From Companilactobacillus ginsenosidimutans (GTDB lineage: Bacteria > Bacillota > Bacilli > Lactobacillales > Lactobacillaceae): a stretch of DNA of 64,000 nt. The stretch spans positions 310,001 to 374,000 of the forward strand of contig NZ_CP012034.1 of the NCBI RefSeq assembly GCF_001050475.1, written 5' to 3'. The translations under genes and the position numbers were made by a program. The notes below the pieces were generated by a model, which made no database searches, had not been told where the DNA came from, and saw only the letters and a program-made list of their open reading frames with translations. Below, piece after piece: positions 17,904 through 26,306 of the stretch; the first letter of the stretch is position 1; the number at the start of each line of letters is the position of its first letter.

Positions 17904-19142
17904 ATGGAATATTCATTAGATTCAAGTGAAAATATGGGGGCAGTTATTAAAGTAATCGGTGTCGGTGGAGCAGGTGGAAATGCTGTTAACCGTATGGTCG
18001 ATACTGGAATAAAAGGTGTGCAATTTATTGCCGCAAATACTGATGTCCAAGCTTTGGAAAGCTCACAAGCTGAAACAAAAATTCAATTAGGACCTAAATT
18101 GACAAGAGGCTTAGGTGCTGGTTCGAATCCGGAAATTGGTCAAAAGGCCGCCCAAGAAAGTGAAGAAGCGATTAAGGAGGCCCTTGAAGGTGCCGATATG
18201 ATCTTTATCACTGCCGGAATGGGTGGTGGTACTGGTACTGGTGCTGCACCTATTGTTGCAAACATTGCTAAAGAAAGCGGTGCTTTGACTGTTGGCGTTG
18301 TTACACGTCCATTTGCTTTTGAAGGATCAAAACGTTCACGCTTTGCTGCAGACGGTATTAGTGAACTTAAAAAAGACGTTGATACTTTGGTATTAATTTC
18401 AAATAGTAAGTTACTAGAAATTGTTGATAAGAAGACACCTATGAACGAAGCATTCAGCATTGCTGATGATGTTTTGAGACAAGGTGTACAAAGTATTTCT
18501 GATTTAATTACATCACCAGGATTCGTTAACTTGGATTTTGCTGATGTTAAGACTGTCATGTCTGACCAAGGTTCAGCTCTTATGGGTATTGGTACAGCAA
18601 ACGGTGAAAATAGAATTACTGATGCTACAAACAAAGCTATTTCTTCACCATTACTTGAAGTTTCAATTGATGGTGCAAAACAAGTTCTTCTTAACATTAC
18701 TGGTGGTCCTGACTTGTCATTATTTGAAGCACAAGATGCTGCTCAAATCGTTACAGATCAAGCAACCAAAGATGTTAATATCATTTTTGGTACATCTATT
18801 GATGAGACACTTGGTGACCAAGTTAAGGTTACTGTTATTGCTACAGGTGTTGAAACAGAAGGCGCTAAGAAAGAAAATCAAAATCGCCGTCTTAACTTGA
18901 ACAATCCAAATGCTGTCTTTGATGGACAAGACAGACCAGATAGTAATGATGCTCAAGGACAAACACAACAAACTCAAACAGATACATTTGCTGATTGGGA
19001 CATTAATCAATCAAATAACAATAATTCAAACAATGTTTCAGGTGAAAAGAGTGATTTTGATATCTTCCAAAAGCCAGAAACAATCGACTTGAGTGATGAT
19101 GACGATGATTCGACACCACCAATTTTCAAGCGTAGAAAATAA
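17904..19142 (+). CDS. ftsZ: Cell division GTPase FtsZ
   Basis: Tubulin homologue forming the Z-ring. The GTP-binding signature [10 protein letters not shown] lies near residue 108, and the T7 loop [11 protein letters not shown] completes the catalytic site of the next subunit. The globular core ends near residue 318. A long Gln/Asn-rich flexible linker follows (about 320-395). The acidic tail ends in PPIFKRRK, the conserved peptide that binds FtsA and SepF. Length 412 residues. It is the second gene of the ftsA-ftsZ-sepF group. Confidence 0.98.
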   Translation: MEYSLDSSENMGAVIKVIGVGGAGGNAVNRMVDTGIKGVQFIAANTDVQALESSQAETKIQLGPKLTRGLGAGSNPEIGQKAAQESEEAIKEALEGADMIFITAGMGGGTGTGAAPIVANIAKESGALTVGVVTRPFAFEGSKRSRFAADGISELKKDVDTLVLISNSKLLEIVDKKTPMNEAFSIADDVLRQGVQSISDLITSPGFVNLDFADVKTVMSDQGSALMGIGTANGENRITDATNKAISSPLLEVSIDGAKQVLLNITGGPDLSLFEAQDAAQIVTDQATKDVNIIFGTSIDETLGDQVKVTVIATGVETEGAKKENQNRRLNLNNPNAVFDGQDRPDSNDAQGQTQQTQTDTFADWDINQSNNNNSNNVSGEKSDFDIFQKPETIDLSDDDDDSTPPIFKRRK

Positions 19143-19161
19143 TTAACTAGGGAGTTTAACT

Positions 19162-19572
19162 ATGGCATTTGAAAAATTAGGTAACTTTTTTGGCATCAGT
19201 GATGACGAAAATTACGATGCCGGTAAACAAGTAGACCAAACAAATAATGAATCAGTTGATTATTCAAACAACGAAAAAGTTGTTTCAATTGATTCCGGCA
19301 ATAACGCAAAGACTGGTAGCAGCAAAATTGCTATATACCAACCAAGAGTTTATGCTGATGCCAAAGTTGTTGCTAAACAAATTTTAAATAACAAAGCTGT
19401 TATCGTTAATTTCAATAACATCAATGATGAACAAGCAAAGAGAATTGTTGACTTCTTAACTGGTACTGTTTTCGCCTTAAACGGTGAAATCAAGCGAGTT
19501 GGGGACAAGATTTTCCTTTGCACACCACCTAAGTTTCAAATAGATGGTAGTATTCCTGACATTGGTGAATAA
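19162..19572 (+). CDS. sepF: Cell division protein SepF
   Basis: FtsZ-associated protein that forms rings and tethers FtsZ to the membrane. The N-terminal segment MAFEKLGNFFGI is the amphipathic membrane-binding helix. A variable Asn/Asp-rich linker runs to about residue 55. The conserved SepF domain follows (YQPRVYADAKVVAKQI, VIVNFNNINDEQAKRIVDFLTG), including the G-T-V-F/ALNG dimer core. Length 136 residues. It is 19 bases after ftsZ and 13 before yggT, the usual Gram-positive order. Confidence 0.95.
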   Translation: MAFEKLGNFFGISDDENYDAGKQVDQTNNESVDYSNNEKVVSIDSGNNAKTGSSKIAIYQPRVYADAKVVAKQILNNKAVIVNFNNINDEQAKRIVDFLTGTVFALNGEIKRVGDKIFLCTPPKFQIDGSIPDIGE

Positions 19573-19585
19573 TGGAGGAAATTAA

Positions 19586-19852
19586 ATGGGACAAATAATG
19601 AATGGATTACCAGTCATTATCGGTGGAATTTTTGGTGTTTACCAATTGTTAATATTTGTTTATTGCATATTAACATTCATTCCATCTGTTTTTAATTCGG
19701 CATTCGGTCGAATGATAGCAGGGGTAGTTCAGCCATTTCTAAATTTGATTTCAAGGATCATTCCAACTAGAATCGGTCTGATTGATTTTGCCCCAATTAT
19801 TGCTTTAGTGTTAGTTCAAGTCTTAGAGAAAGTGATTTTTATGATAATTTAA
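19586..19852 (+). CDS. YggT-family membrane protein
   Basis: An 88-residue membrane protein with two hydrophobic segments (LLIFVYCILTFIPSVF and the C-terminal IALVLVQVLEKVIFMII) and the YggT-typical ending (VVQPFLNLISRIIPTRIGLIDFAPIIAL). The family (YlmG in Bacillus and streptococci) lies next to sepF in many Firmicutes and is linked to cell division or membrane organisation; its molecular role is not settled. Its stop overlaps the next start (TAATG). Confidence 0.9.
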   Translation: MGQIMNGLPVIIGGIFGVYQLLIFVYCILTFIPSVFNSAFGRMIAGVVQPFLNLISRIIPTRIGLIDFAPIIALVLVQVLEKVIFMII

Positions 19853-20652
19853 TGAGTGATAAAGTGAAGGTCGATATAAACGGTGGATATTTCCGCCCTG
19901 AAGAAAAACCTTTTATCGATAAAATCGGTGATTTATTACTCCGAACACAATCTATGTATATCCCACAATTAACGGATTTTTTAAATCTTCGTGAGCGTGC
20001 CATCTTAGATAATTTAGTTAACAAATATGATGATTTATTTGTTCATTACTATGGTGGATACGAGGGAGCAGAAAGGGTCAGGGGCATTATTGCTCCTGAT
20101 TATTTTGTACCCAAACAATCTGATTTTAAAGAATCGTTGTATGAGATTAGGTATCCGGAGAGATTCGCCAATTTGCATCATGGACAAATATTAGGTTCAT
20201 TAACTGGATCTGGTATGGATCGTGATCATTTTGGAGATATCATCACCAATGGCAAAAGATGGCAGTTTTTTTGTTTTGATAACTTAGATCAATTTGTCGA
20301 AGACCAAGTGGATAAAATTGGTTCGTTCAAAGTTCATTTGGATAAGAAGGATATTCAAAAAGATATAATTATGCCGATTGACGAGTCAGCTGATGAGACA
20401 ATTAATGTCCAATCACTCAGACTCGATACAATTATTGCGGATGTCTATGATATTTCAAGGACGCAGTCTAAGTCTTTGATTGAACATGGCCGAATACAAT
20501 TAAATTGGGTTCCAAATCGCAATGCGAGTGCGTTTGTAACTTTGTATGATACTATTAGTGTTAGAGGCTATGGACGTATTAGAATTAATGATATTATGGG
20601 CAAATCCAGAAATAATAAATACATAGTTTTTGTAAACATAATCAGAAAATAG
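19852..20652 (+). CDS. ylmH: S4-domain RNA-binding protein YlmH
   Basis: Cytoplasmic protein of 266 residues. The N-terminal half is the YlmH RNA-binding domain (FVHYYGGYEGAERVRGIIAPDYF; LGSLTGSGMDRDHFGDI). The C-terminal S4 domain is at about residues 185-245 (LRLDTIIADVYDISRTQSKSLIEHGRIQLNW). The family sits between yggT and divIVA in most Gram-positives. Recent work on B. subtilis YlmH links it to rescue of stalled 50S subunits, similar to RqcH/RqcP; that role is transferred by homology only. The start overlaps the yggT stop by one base. Confidence 0.93.
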   Translation: MSDKVKVDINGGYFRPEEKPFIDKIGDLLLRTQSMYIPQLTDFLNLRERAILDNLVNKYDDLFVHYYGGYEGAERVRGIIAPDYFVPKQSDFKESLYEIRYPERFANLHHGQILGSLTGSGMDRDHFGDIITNGKRWQFFCFDNLDQFVEDQVDKIGSFKVHLDKKDIQKDIIMPIDESADETINVQSLRLDTIIADVYDISRTQSKSLIEHGRIQLNWVPNRNASAFVTLYDTISVRGYGRIRINDIMGKSRNNKYIVFVNIIRK

Positions 20653-20668
20653 TCGGGGGTGTTGTTTG

Positions 20669-21403
20669 ATGGTCTTGTCACCTATCGAAATACATAATAA
20701 AGAGTTTGATCGAAAGTTTCGTGGATATGATCGAGAACAAGTTGATGATTTTATGGGTCAAATCGTAAATGATTATGATTTGGCTTTGCAACAAAATGCT
20801 CAATTACAAAAAGAATTGAAACAATCACGATCACAATTGAAGTATTTCACAGAAATGAAAGATGCTTTGAATCAATCTATTTTAGTGGCTCAAGATGCTG
20901 CTGATAAGGTTAAGGCAAATGCTGAGAAAGAAGCTCAAGTAATCTCTGAAGAGGCACAATCTAAAGCTAGAGATTTATTAGACCAGTCAACAGACAAATC
21001 TAATCAGATTCTTGAAGATGCTTCTGACAAAGCCAGACAGGTTACCATTCAAACTGATGATCTGAAAAGTAAAACTAGTTCATTCAGAGCAACTTTGCAA
21101 AAGATGTTGCAACAACAACTTGAATACGTTGAAAGCCCTGAATGGAACAAGATGCTTGAACAGACACCCACTGACGACTTGAAACAAAGAATTGGTATGC
21201 AGGCTGATGATTCTGACTTGACTAATGATCCTGGGATAAATCAAGGTTCAGTTGACCAGAATTCACAACAAGGTGTTTCAAATCCTGAGCAAGTGGATTA
21301 TAATGAAAACATTCCAGATAACAAAACGTCAGATTCATATACAATAAACAACGACCAAAATGGTCCTACGTTTAACTTTGACGCTGATAACGGAAACAAC
21401 TAA
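20669..21403 (+). CDS. divIVA: Cell division/polar protein DivIVA
   Basis: Coiled-coil protein that senses negative membrane curvature at poles and septa. The N-terminal lipid-binding domain is clear (LSPIEIHNKEFDRKFRGYDREQVDDFM). A long coiled coil follows (residues ~30-165), then an acidic, Gln/Asn-rich, probably disordered tail to residue 244. A TTG at 20666 precedes, but the ATG at 20669 has GGGGGT eight bases upstream and gives the usual N-terminus. In bacteria with MinCD but no MinE, DivIVA is the usual polar landmark; minCD are at 5.7-7.2 kb. Confidence 0.95.
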   Translation: MVLSPIEIHNKEFDRKFRGYDREQVDDFMGQIVNDYDLALQQNAQLQKELKQSRSQLKYFTEMKDALNQSILVAQDAADKVKANAEKEAQVISEEAQSKARDLLDQSTDKSNQILEDASDKARQVTIQTDDLKSKTSSFRATLQKMLQQQLEYVESPEWNKMLEQTPTDDLKQRIGMQADDSDLTNDPGINQGSVDQNSQQGVSNPEQVDYNENIPDNKTSDSYTINNDQNGPTFNFDADNGNN

Positions 21404-21570
21404 AGAAGACAAGTGCAACTCTAAAACATTTCCAGCGAGCTGATGATGGTGTGAGATCAGTAAATTAAGTAGAGATTGTATATCAACTTTTTTAGACAAG
21501 ATAATAAATTATACCAATAGGTGGTACAGCGAAAGAATTCGTCCTAGTTTGGATGGGTTCTTTTTTTTTT
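21404..21570 (+). promoter_or_regulatory. T-box leader of ileS (tRNA-Ile-sensing antitermination)
   Basis: The leader has the AGCGAGC AG-bulge region followed by a distal stem (CTGAT...ATCAG). The T-box core AATAGGTGGTACAGCG is at 21516-21531, whose TGGT can pair with the ACCA end of uncharged tRNA-Ile. A 13-bp terminator stem (21532-21544 with 21551-21563) and a run of T's to 21570 follow. Uncharged tRNA should stabilise the antiterminator and switch ileS on. Candidate isoleucine specifier codons are ATT at 21475-21477 and ATC at 21482-21484; I cannot decide between them without folding. A weak promoter may lie at 21378-21406. Confidence 0.9.
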
Positions 21571-21588
21571 AAAAGGGAGAGTGAAAAT

Positions 21589-24369
21589 ATGCGAGTAAAA
21601 GACACATTGAACTTGGGAAAAACAAAATTCCCTATGCGTGGAAATCTTCCCAACAAAGAGGCCGAATGGCAAAAGGATTGGGAAGAAAACAAAGTCTATG
21701 AAAAAAGACAAAAACTAAACGAAGGTAAACCAACTTTTGAATTATTAGATGGACCTCCATTTGCCAATGGTGACATTCATATGGGGCATGCCTTGAACAA
21801 GATTTCTAAGGATATTATTGTTCGTTACAAATCAATGGATGGATATCGTTCACCTTATGTTCCTGGATGGGATACTCATGGTCTTCCAATTGAACAACAA
21901 CTCGCTAAAAAGGGTGTTAAACGTAAGGAAATCGGTATGGCTGAATACCGTGAAATGTGTAGAAAATTTGCTGAACAAGAAATTGCTAAGCAAATGGCTG
22001 GTTTCAAAAGATTAGGTGTTTCAGCTGATTGGGATCACCCATATATTACTTATCAACCAGAATTCGAAAAAGAAGAAGTTAAAGTTTTTGGTGAAATGGT
22101 AAATAAGGGTTATATCTATCGTGGTAAAAAACCGGTTTATTGGTCACCCTCATCAGAATCAACTTTAGCTGAAGCTGAAATTGAATATAAAGATATCAAA
22201 TCGCCATCAATTTTCGTAGCATTTAAAGTTCGCGATGGTAAAGATCTATTGGACAAGGATACATCGTTCATTATTTGGACAACTACTCCTTGGACAATGC
22301 CTTCTAACTTGGCTATTTGTGTAAATCCTAAATTCGATTATGCATTAGTTAATGCTGACGGTAAAAAATATGTTGTTGCTGAAGAACGTATTAGTTTCTT
22401 AAAAGAAACATTGGGTTGGGAGAACGTTGAAACTTTGAAGACGTTCAAAGGCTCTGAACTAGAAGGATTAAAAGCAACACACCCATTCTATGACAGAGAA
22501 TCATTATTAATTCTTGGTAATCACGTTACTCTTGATGATGGTACTGGTTTAGTTCATACAGCTCCTGGATTTGGTGCTGATGACTTTGTTGTTGGTATGA
22601 AGTATAAGCTACCAATTTTCTCACCAATTGATGAACATGGTTGTTTCACTGACGAGGTTCCAGAATACAAAGGTGTATTTTACGATGACGCCAACAAATT
22701 AATTACAAAACGTATGCAAGACAATGGTTCATTGTTGAAGCTTAGTTTCTTCACTCACAGTTATCCACATGACTGGCGTACAAAGAAACCGGTAATATTC
22801 CGTGCAACACCACAGTGGTTTGCTTCTATTGATGATTTCAGAGACCAATTGCTTGAAGAACTTGAAAAAGTTAGTTTCATTCCTGATTGGGGTAAGAAAC
22901 GTCTTTATAATATGATTCGCGACCGTGGCGATTGGGTTATTTCAAGACAACGTGCTTGGGGTGTTCCACTTCCAATTTTCTATGGTGAGAATGGCGAACC
23001 AATTATGACCAAAGAAATCATTGATCACGTTGCTGATTTATTCGGTAAGTATGGTTCGGGAATTTGGTTCGAAAAGGATGCGAAAGATCTTCTTCCAGAA
23101 GGTTATACAAATCCTAATAGTCCAAATGGTAAATTTACAAAAGAAACAGACATAATGGATGTTTGGTTTGACTCAGGTACAGCTCATGCTGGTGTTGCTA
23201 AGTTACGCGACAACTTAACTTTCCCGGCTGACTTAGTTCTTGAAGGTTCTGACCAATATCGTGGATGGTTCAATTCATTACTTATTACTTCAGTTGCTGC
23301 CTTTGGTGTTGCTCCTTATAAAGCAATTCTTTCTCAAGGATTCACTCTTGATAAAAATGGTGTCAAAATGAGTAAGTCACTAGGTAATGTTATTGCACCT
23401 AGTGATATCGAACGTCAATTTGGTGCTGAAATTATTCGTTTATGGGTAGCTTCGGTAGATGCAAGTTCTGATGTTCAGGTTTCAGTTGATTCATTCAAAC
23501 AATCTTCTGATTCATATCGTAAAATTCGTAATACAATCAGATTCATGTTAGCCAATACAACAGATTTCGATCCTAAAGAAAATCGCGTGGACTATAAAGA
23601 TTTACGTCCAGAGGATAAATATATTGTCATGAAATTGAATGACTTAATTGAATCAGTATTGAATGATTATGATAAATTTGATTTTGCTAGTGTTAATAAG
23701 TCAGTCTTGAAGTTCCTTACAAATGATTTATCAACATTCTACTTAGATTTTGCTAAAGATGTTGTTTACATTGACCCAGAAGATTCACATTCACGCCGTT
23801 CAATGCAAACAGTTATCTATGATTCGGCTGTAGCATTAGCTAAGTTATTGACACCAATTCTTCCTCACACAATGGAACAAGTATGGGAATACTTGAAAGA
23901 GCCAGAGGAATACGTACAATTGGCAGAAATGCCTAAGGCAGAAAAACAAGCTGATTTTGATGAAATCAGATCAACTTGGGATACATTTATGAGTTTCAGA
24001 GATGATATTCAAAAGTCTCTAGAGGTCGCTCGTGATAACAAAATGATTGGTAAATCACTTGAAGCCAAAGTCACTGTTTATCCAAATGATGACTTGAAAG
24101 CTGCTTTAGCAAAAATTGATAGTAACTTGGGACAATTATTAATTGTTTCTCAATTTGAGATTAGTGATCAACCTGCTCCAGCAGATGCAGATCAATATAC
24201 AGAAGAAAGTGTATTGGTTCAAAAAGCTGAAGGTAAAGTATGTACGAGATGTCGTATGACTAAAACAGATGTTGGTTCTGACTCAAACTTCCCAGACTTC
24301 TGTGCAAGATGTGCTAAGATAGTTACTGAACAATATCCACAAACTATAAGCGAAGGCTTTGAAGACTAG
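21589..24369 (+). CDS. ileS: Isoleucine--tRNA ligase
   Basis: Class I synthetase charging tRNA-Ile. The HIGH motif appears as GDIHMGHALNK near residue 65, the editing domain contains WTTTPWTMPSN, and KMSKSLGN begins near residue 593 (ATG at 23368-23370). The C-terminal zinc-binding module has four cysteines (CTRCR and CARC) at the very end. Length 926 residues. An in-frame ATG at 21553 lies inside the T-box terminator and is not used; ATG 21589 follows AAGGGAGAG. Expression is set by the T-box leader. Confidence 0.97.
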   Translation: MRVKDTLNLGKTKFPMRGNLPNKEAEWQKDWEENKVYEKRQKLNEGKPTFELLDGPPFANGDIHMGHALNKISKDIIVRYKSMDGYRSPYVPGWDTHGLPIEQQLAKKGVKRKEIGMAEYREMCRKFAEQEIAKQMAGFKRLGVSADWDHPYITYQPEFEKEEVKVFGEMVNKGYIYRGKKPVYWSPSSESTLAEAEIEYKDIKSPSIFVAFKVRDGKDLLDKDTSFIIWTTTPWTMPSNLAICVNPKFDYALVNADGKKYVVAEERISFLKETLGWENVETLKTFKGSELEGLKATHPFYDRESLLILGNHVTLDDGTGLVHTAPGFGADDFVVGMKYKLPIFSPIDEHGCFTDEVPEYKGVFYDDANKLITKRMQDNGSLLKLSFFTHSYPHDWRTKKPVIFRATPQWFASIDDFRDQLLEELEKVSFIPDWGKKRLYNMIRDRGDWVISRQRAWGVPLPIFYGENGEPIMTKEIIDHVADLFGKYGSGIWFEKDAKDLLPEGYTNPNSPNGKFTKETDIMDVWFDSGTAHAGVAKLRDNLTFPADLVLEGSDQYRGWFNSLLITSVAAFGVAPYKAILSQGFTLDKNGVKMSKSLGNVIAPSDIERQFGAEIIRLWVASVDASSDVQVSVDSFKQSSDSYRKIRNTIRFMLANTTDFDPKENRVDYKDLRPEDKYIVMKLNDLIESVLNDYDKFDFASVNKSVLKFLTNDLSTFYLDFAKDVVYIDPEDSHSRRSMQTVIYDSAVALAKLLTPILPHTMEQVWEYLKEPEEYVQLAEMPKAEKQADFDEIRSTWDTFMSFRDDIQKSLEVARDNKMIGKSLEAKVTVYPNDDLKAALAKIDSNLGQLLIVSQFEISDQPAPADADQYTEESVLVQKAEGKVCTRCRMTKTDVGSDSNFPDFCARCAKIVTEQYPQTISEGFED

Positions 24370-24377
24370 GTTAATAT

Positions 24378-24593
24378 ATGTTTGAAGGTAAAATTGTCAG
24401 ATTTAATACATCGCGTGGTTTTGGTTTTATAAATGATGGTCAAAATGATATTTTCTTCTTTGCTGATTCAGTTTTGAATCGTGAAGATCACTATATCCAA
24501 CCTGATTTAACAGTGGCATTTGAAATTGCCCCCGGCTATAAGGGACCACAAGCTGTAAATATTAGTATAAAAGATGAAGAAAGCGCTGAATAA
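24378..24593 (+). CDS. Cold-shock-domain protein (diverged, 71 aa)
   Basis: Small OB-fold nucleic-acid-binding protein. GKIVRFNTSRGFGFI corresponds to RNP1 (usual GxVKWFNxxKGFGFI), and DIFFFADSV to RNP2 (usual DVFVHFSA). The second motif has FFFAD in place of VHFS, so it is a diverged member and not a standard CspA-type protein. It follows ileS by eight bases and probably shares its transcript. The terminator stem overlaps its stop codon. Confidence 0.85.
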   Translation: MFEGKIVRFNTSRGFGFINDGQNDIFFFADSVLNREDHYIQPDLTVAFEIAPGYKGPQAVNISIKDEESAE

Positions 24594-24604
24594 GCGCTTT
24601 TTTT
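24580..24604 (+). terminator. Terminator after ileS and cold-shock gene
   Basis: AAAGCGCT (24580-24587) pairs with AGCGCTTT (24593-24600) around GAATA, followed by T's to 24604. The 5' arm is inside the end of the coding region. Confidence 0.85.
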
Positions 24605-24634
24605 GTTGAGAAAATTTTAAGTAATTACCAGCGA

Positions 24635-24686
24635 TTAAATCGTATGATAAGCTATTTTGCATGTTACAATAAAATGTACGATTTAA
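24635..24686 (+). promoter_or_regulatory. nudF promoter region flanked by a perfect 10-bp inverted repeat
   Basis: TTAAATCGTA (24635-24644) and its exact reverse complement TACGATTTAA (24677-24686) bracket an extended -10 element, TGTTACAAT (24662-24670). The 32-base gap is about three helical turns, so a dimeric regulator could bridge the promoter. No known operator was recognised. Confidence 0.5.
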
Positions 24687-24706
24687 AATTTTGGTGAGGT
24701 GTGTCT

Positions 24707-25273
24707 ATGCATAAAGAAGATTCGAAATACTATGAAGAAGTTATTGCATCAAAGAGAATGTTTGGTGGCAAAATTTTTAATGTAGATGTCGAACAAGTTG
24801 TGCTACCCAATGGCATTCCCGCAATTAGAGAGATTGTCCAACATCACGGTGCAGTCGGGATAATTCCATTTGTTGATGATAAAATGATTTTTGTCAGACA
24901 ATGGCGTGCTCCACTTGGACAAGAAACTTTGGAAATACCTGCTGGTAAAATTGATGCTGACGAGGGTAGGGATTTACAAGAAGTTGCCTTGCGTGAGATG
25001 AATGAGGAGTTGGGCCTGACGACCGATAAGCTAGAAAAGGTTACTGCCTTTTTTGCAAGTCCCGGTTACTCAAATGAAAAAATAACAATTTATTCAGCAA
25101 AAAATCTTCAACAAGTTGAGAATAAACGTCCACTGGATAACGATGAATTTTTAAATGTTGAAAAACTAACATTAAATGAAGCTGAAAAGTATGTTGAAGA
25201 TGGAACTATTTGTGATGGCAAAACAATTTTTGCCGTAACATATTGGAAGTTGCTTAAGGCTAAAGGTGAATAA
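24707..25273 (+). CDS. nudF: NUDIX hydrolase, ADP-ribose pyrophosphatase type
   Basis: Hydrolyses ADP-ribose or similar nucleoside diphosphate derivatives to AMP and ribose phosphate. The block FVRQWRAPLGQETLEIPAGKID is typical of ADP-ribose pyrophosphatases. The Nudix box follows, with GKIDADE then REMNEELGL. The spacing between its first Glu and the RE is nine residues, where the canonical box has seven. The C-terminal EFLNVEKLTL block also fits this subfamily. ATG 24707 has GAGG seven bases upstream; the GTG six bases earlier is not needed. Length 188 residues. First gene of a run that includes mtnN. Confidence 0.88.
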   Translation: MHKEDSKYYEEVIASKRMFGGKIFNVDVEQVVLPNGIPAIREIVQHHGAVGIIPFVDDKMIFVRQWRAPLGQETLEIPAGKIDADEGRDLQEVALREMNEELGLTTDKLEKVTAFFASPGYSNEKITIYSAKNLQQVENKRPLDNDEFLNVEKLTLNEAEKYVEDGTICDGKTIFAVTYWKLLKAKGE

Positions 25274-25274
25274 G

Positions 25275-25583
25275 ATGTTTTCAAGAATAAAAAACTTAAT
25301 TAATCGCAGTAATGGTCAAGATGATTCCAATACTCAGTCTCAACAACAATATAAGTCAGTAATGACCGAAGAAGATTTACAAAAACAACAAGCAGCAATG
25401 GCAAATCAGAAGCGTCAGGAAGTTGAAAGAGAGTATCGAGAACAACATCCTGATCAAATTAAGCAAGAAAATGAATTATCTTTTGAACATAAGACAAATA
25501 AATTGAAAAAAAAGCTAAATATTGCGATTATTACAGTATTCGGCTTAATTATTATTGTATTTCTAATTTTATTTTTTATATAA
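25275..25583 (+). CDS. Hypothetical tail-anchored membrane protein (102 aa)
   Basis: I do not recognise a named domain. The first ~75 residues are hydrophilic and rich in Gln, Glu, Asn and Lys (for example EEDLQKQQAAMANQKRQE), probably helical. A basic stretch (KTNKLKKKLN) leads into one C-terminal membrane helix (IAIITVFGLIIIVFLILFFI) with nothing after it. That is a tail-anchored, cytoplasm-facing topology. It overlaps no neighbour, starts one base after nudF ends (AAAGGTG is its ribosome site) and lies 12 bases before mtnN. The tight spacing suggests a conserved operon member of unknown function. Confidence 0.75.
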   Translation: MFSRIKNLINRSNGQDDSNTQSQQQYKSVMTEEDLQKQQAAMANQKRQEVEREYREQHPDQIKQENELSFEHKTNKLKKKLNIAIITVFGLIIIVFLILFFI

Positions 25584-25595
25584 GGAGTATTAACC

Positions 25596-26285
25596 ATGAA
25601 AATAGGTGTAATCGTTCCAATGGAACAAGAAATTAAATTATTCAAGGAAAGTATGGAAGCAGTTCAATCTGAAATAATTGCTGGGGTTGAATTTACCCAC
25701 GGAACTTATGCAGATCACCAAGTAATACTTGCACAAAGTGGTATTGGCAAGGTTCAAGCAGGAATGACTGCAACCATCTTGAATGAAAAATATCAACCAG
25801 ATCTTATAGTTAACACTGGTTCAGCCGGTGGAATTGGCGAAGAACTTAAAATTGGTGATATCGTAATTTCTGAAAAATTGGCTTATCACGATGTTGATGT
25901 TACTCAATCAGGTTATAAAATGGGTCAACTCCCAGGGAGTCCATTGTATTTTGATGCTGATACTTTTTATGTTAATGAAATTAGAATTGCTGCCGAAAAA
26001 ACCGATTTAAATTATCACGTTGGATTAATTGTGTCCGGAGACCAATTTATTGACGACAAGGCTAAAATTGCTACAATTAAAAAAGATTTTCCAGACGCAT
26101 TAGCTTCTGAAATGGAAGGTGCTGCAGTGGCTCAAGTTTGTACGCAGTTTAAAACACCTTTTGTAGTAATTCGAGCAATGAGTGATGTTGGCGACGAAAA
26201 TGCCAATGTCAATTTCGATGAATTTGTGGTTCAAGCCGGTCAAAAATCAGTTCAAATGTTGTTAAATTTCTTAGATCGGGAATAG
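25596..26285 (+). CDS. mtnN: 5'-methylthioadenosine/S-adenosylhomocysteine nucleosidase
   Basis: Removes adenine from methylthioadenosine and S-adenosylhomocysteine, feeding methionine salvage and, through S-ribosylhomocysteine, LuxS. The start MKIGVIVPMEQEI carries the catalytic-site glutamate, VNTGSAGGIGEELKIGDIV is the purine phosphorylase-like loop, ASEMEGAAVAQV binds substrate, and RAMSDVGDE carries the catalytic aspartate. Length 229 residues. GGAGTATTAACC precedes the ATG. Confidence 0.96.
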   Translation: MKIGVIVPMEQEIKLFKESMEAVQSEIIAGVEFTHGTYADHQVILAQSGIGKVQAGMTATILNEKYQPDLIVNTGSAGGIGEELKIGDIVISEKLAYHDVDVTQSGYKMGQLPGSPLYFDADTFYVNEIRIAAEKTDLNYHVGLIVSGDQFIDDKAKIATIKKDFPDALASEMEGAAVAQVCTQFKTPFVVIRAMSDVGDENANVNFDEFVVQAGQKSVQMLLNFLDRE

Positions 26286-26306
26286 ATTGTAAAGGGGATT
26301 TTTAAA

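Noticed and set aside
18140..18697. 185-codon open frame on the minus strand inside ftsZ.
   Set aside because: Antisense shadow of a strongly biased, highly expressed gene; no ribosome site.
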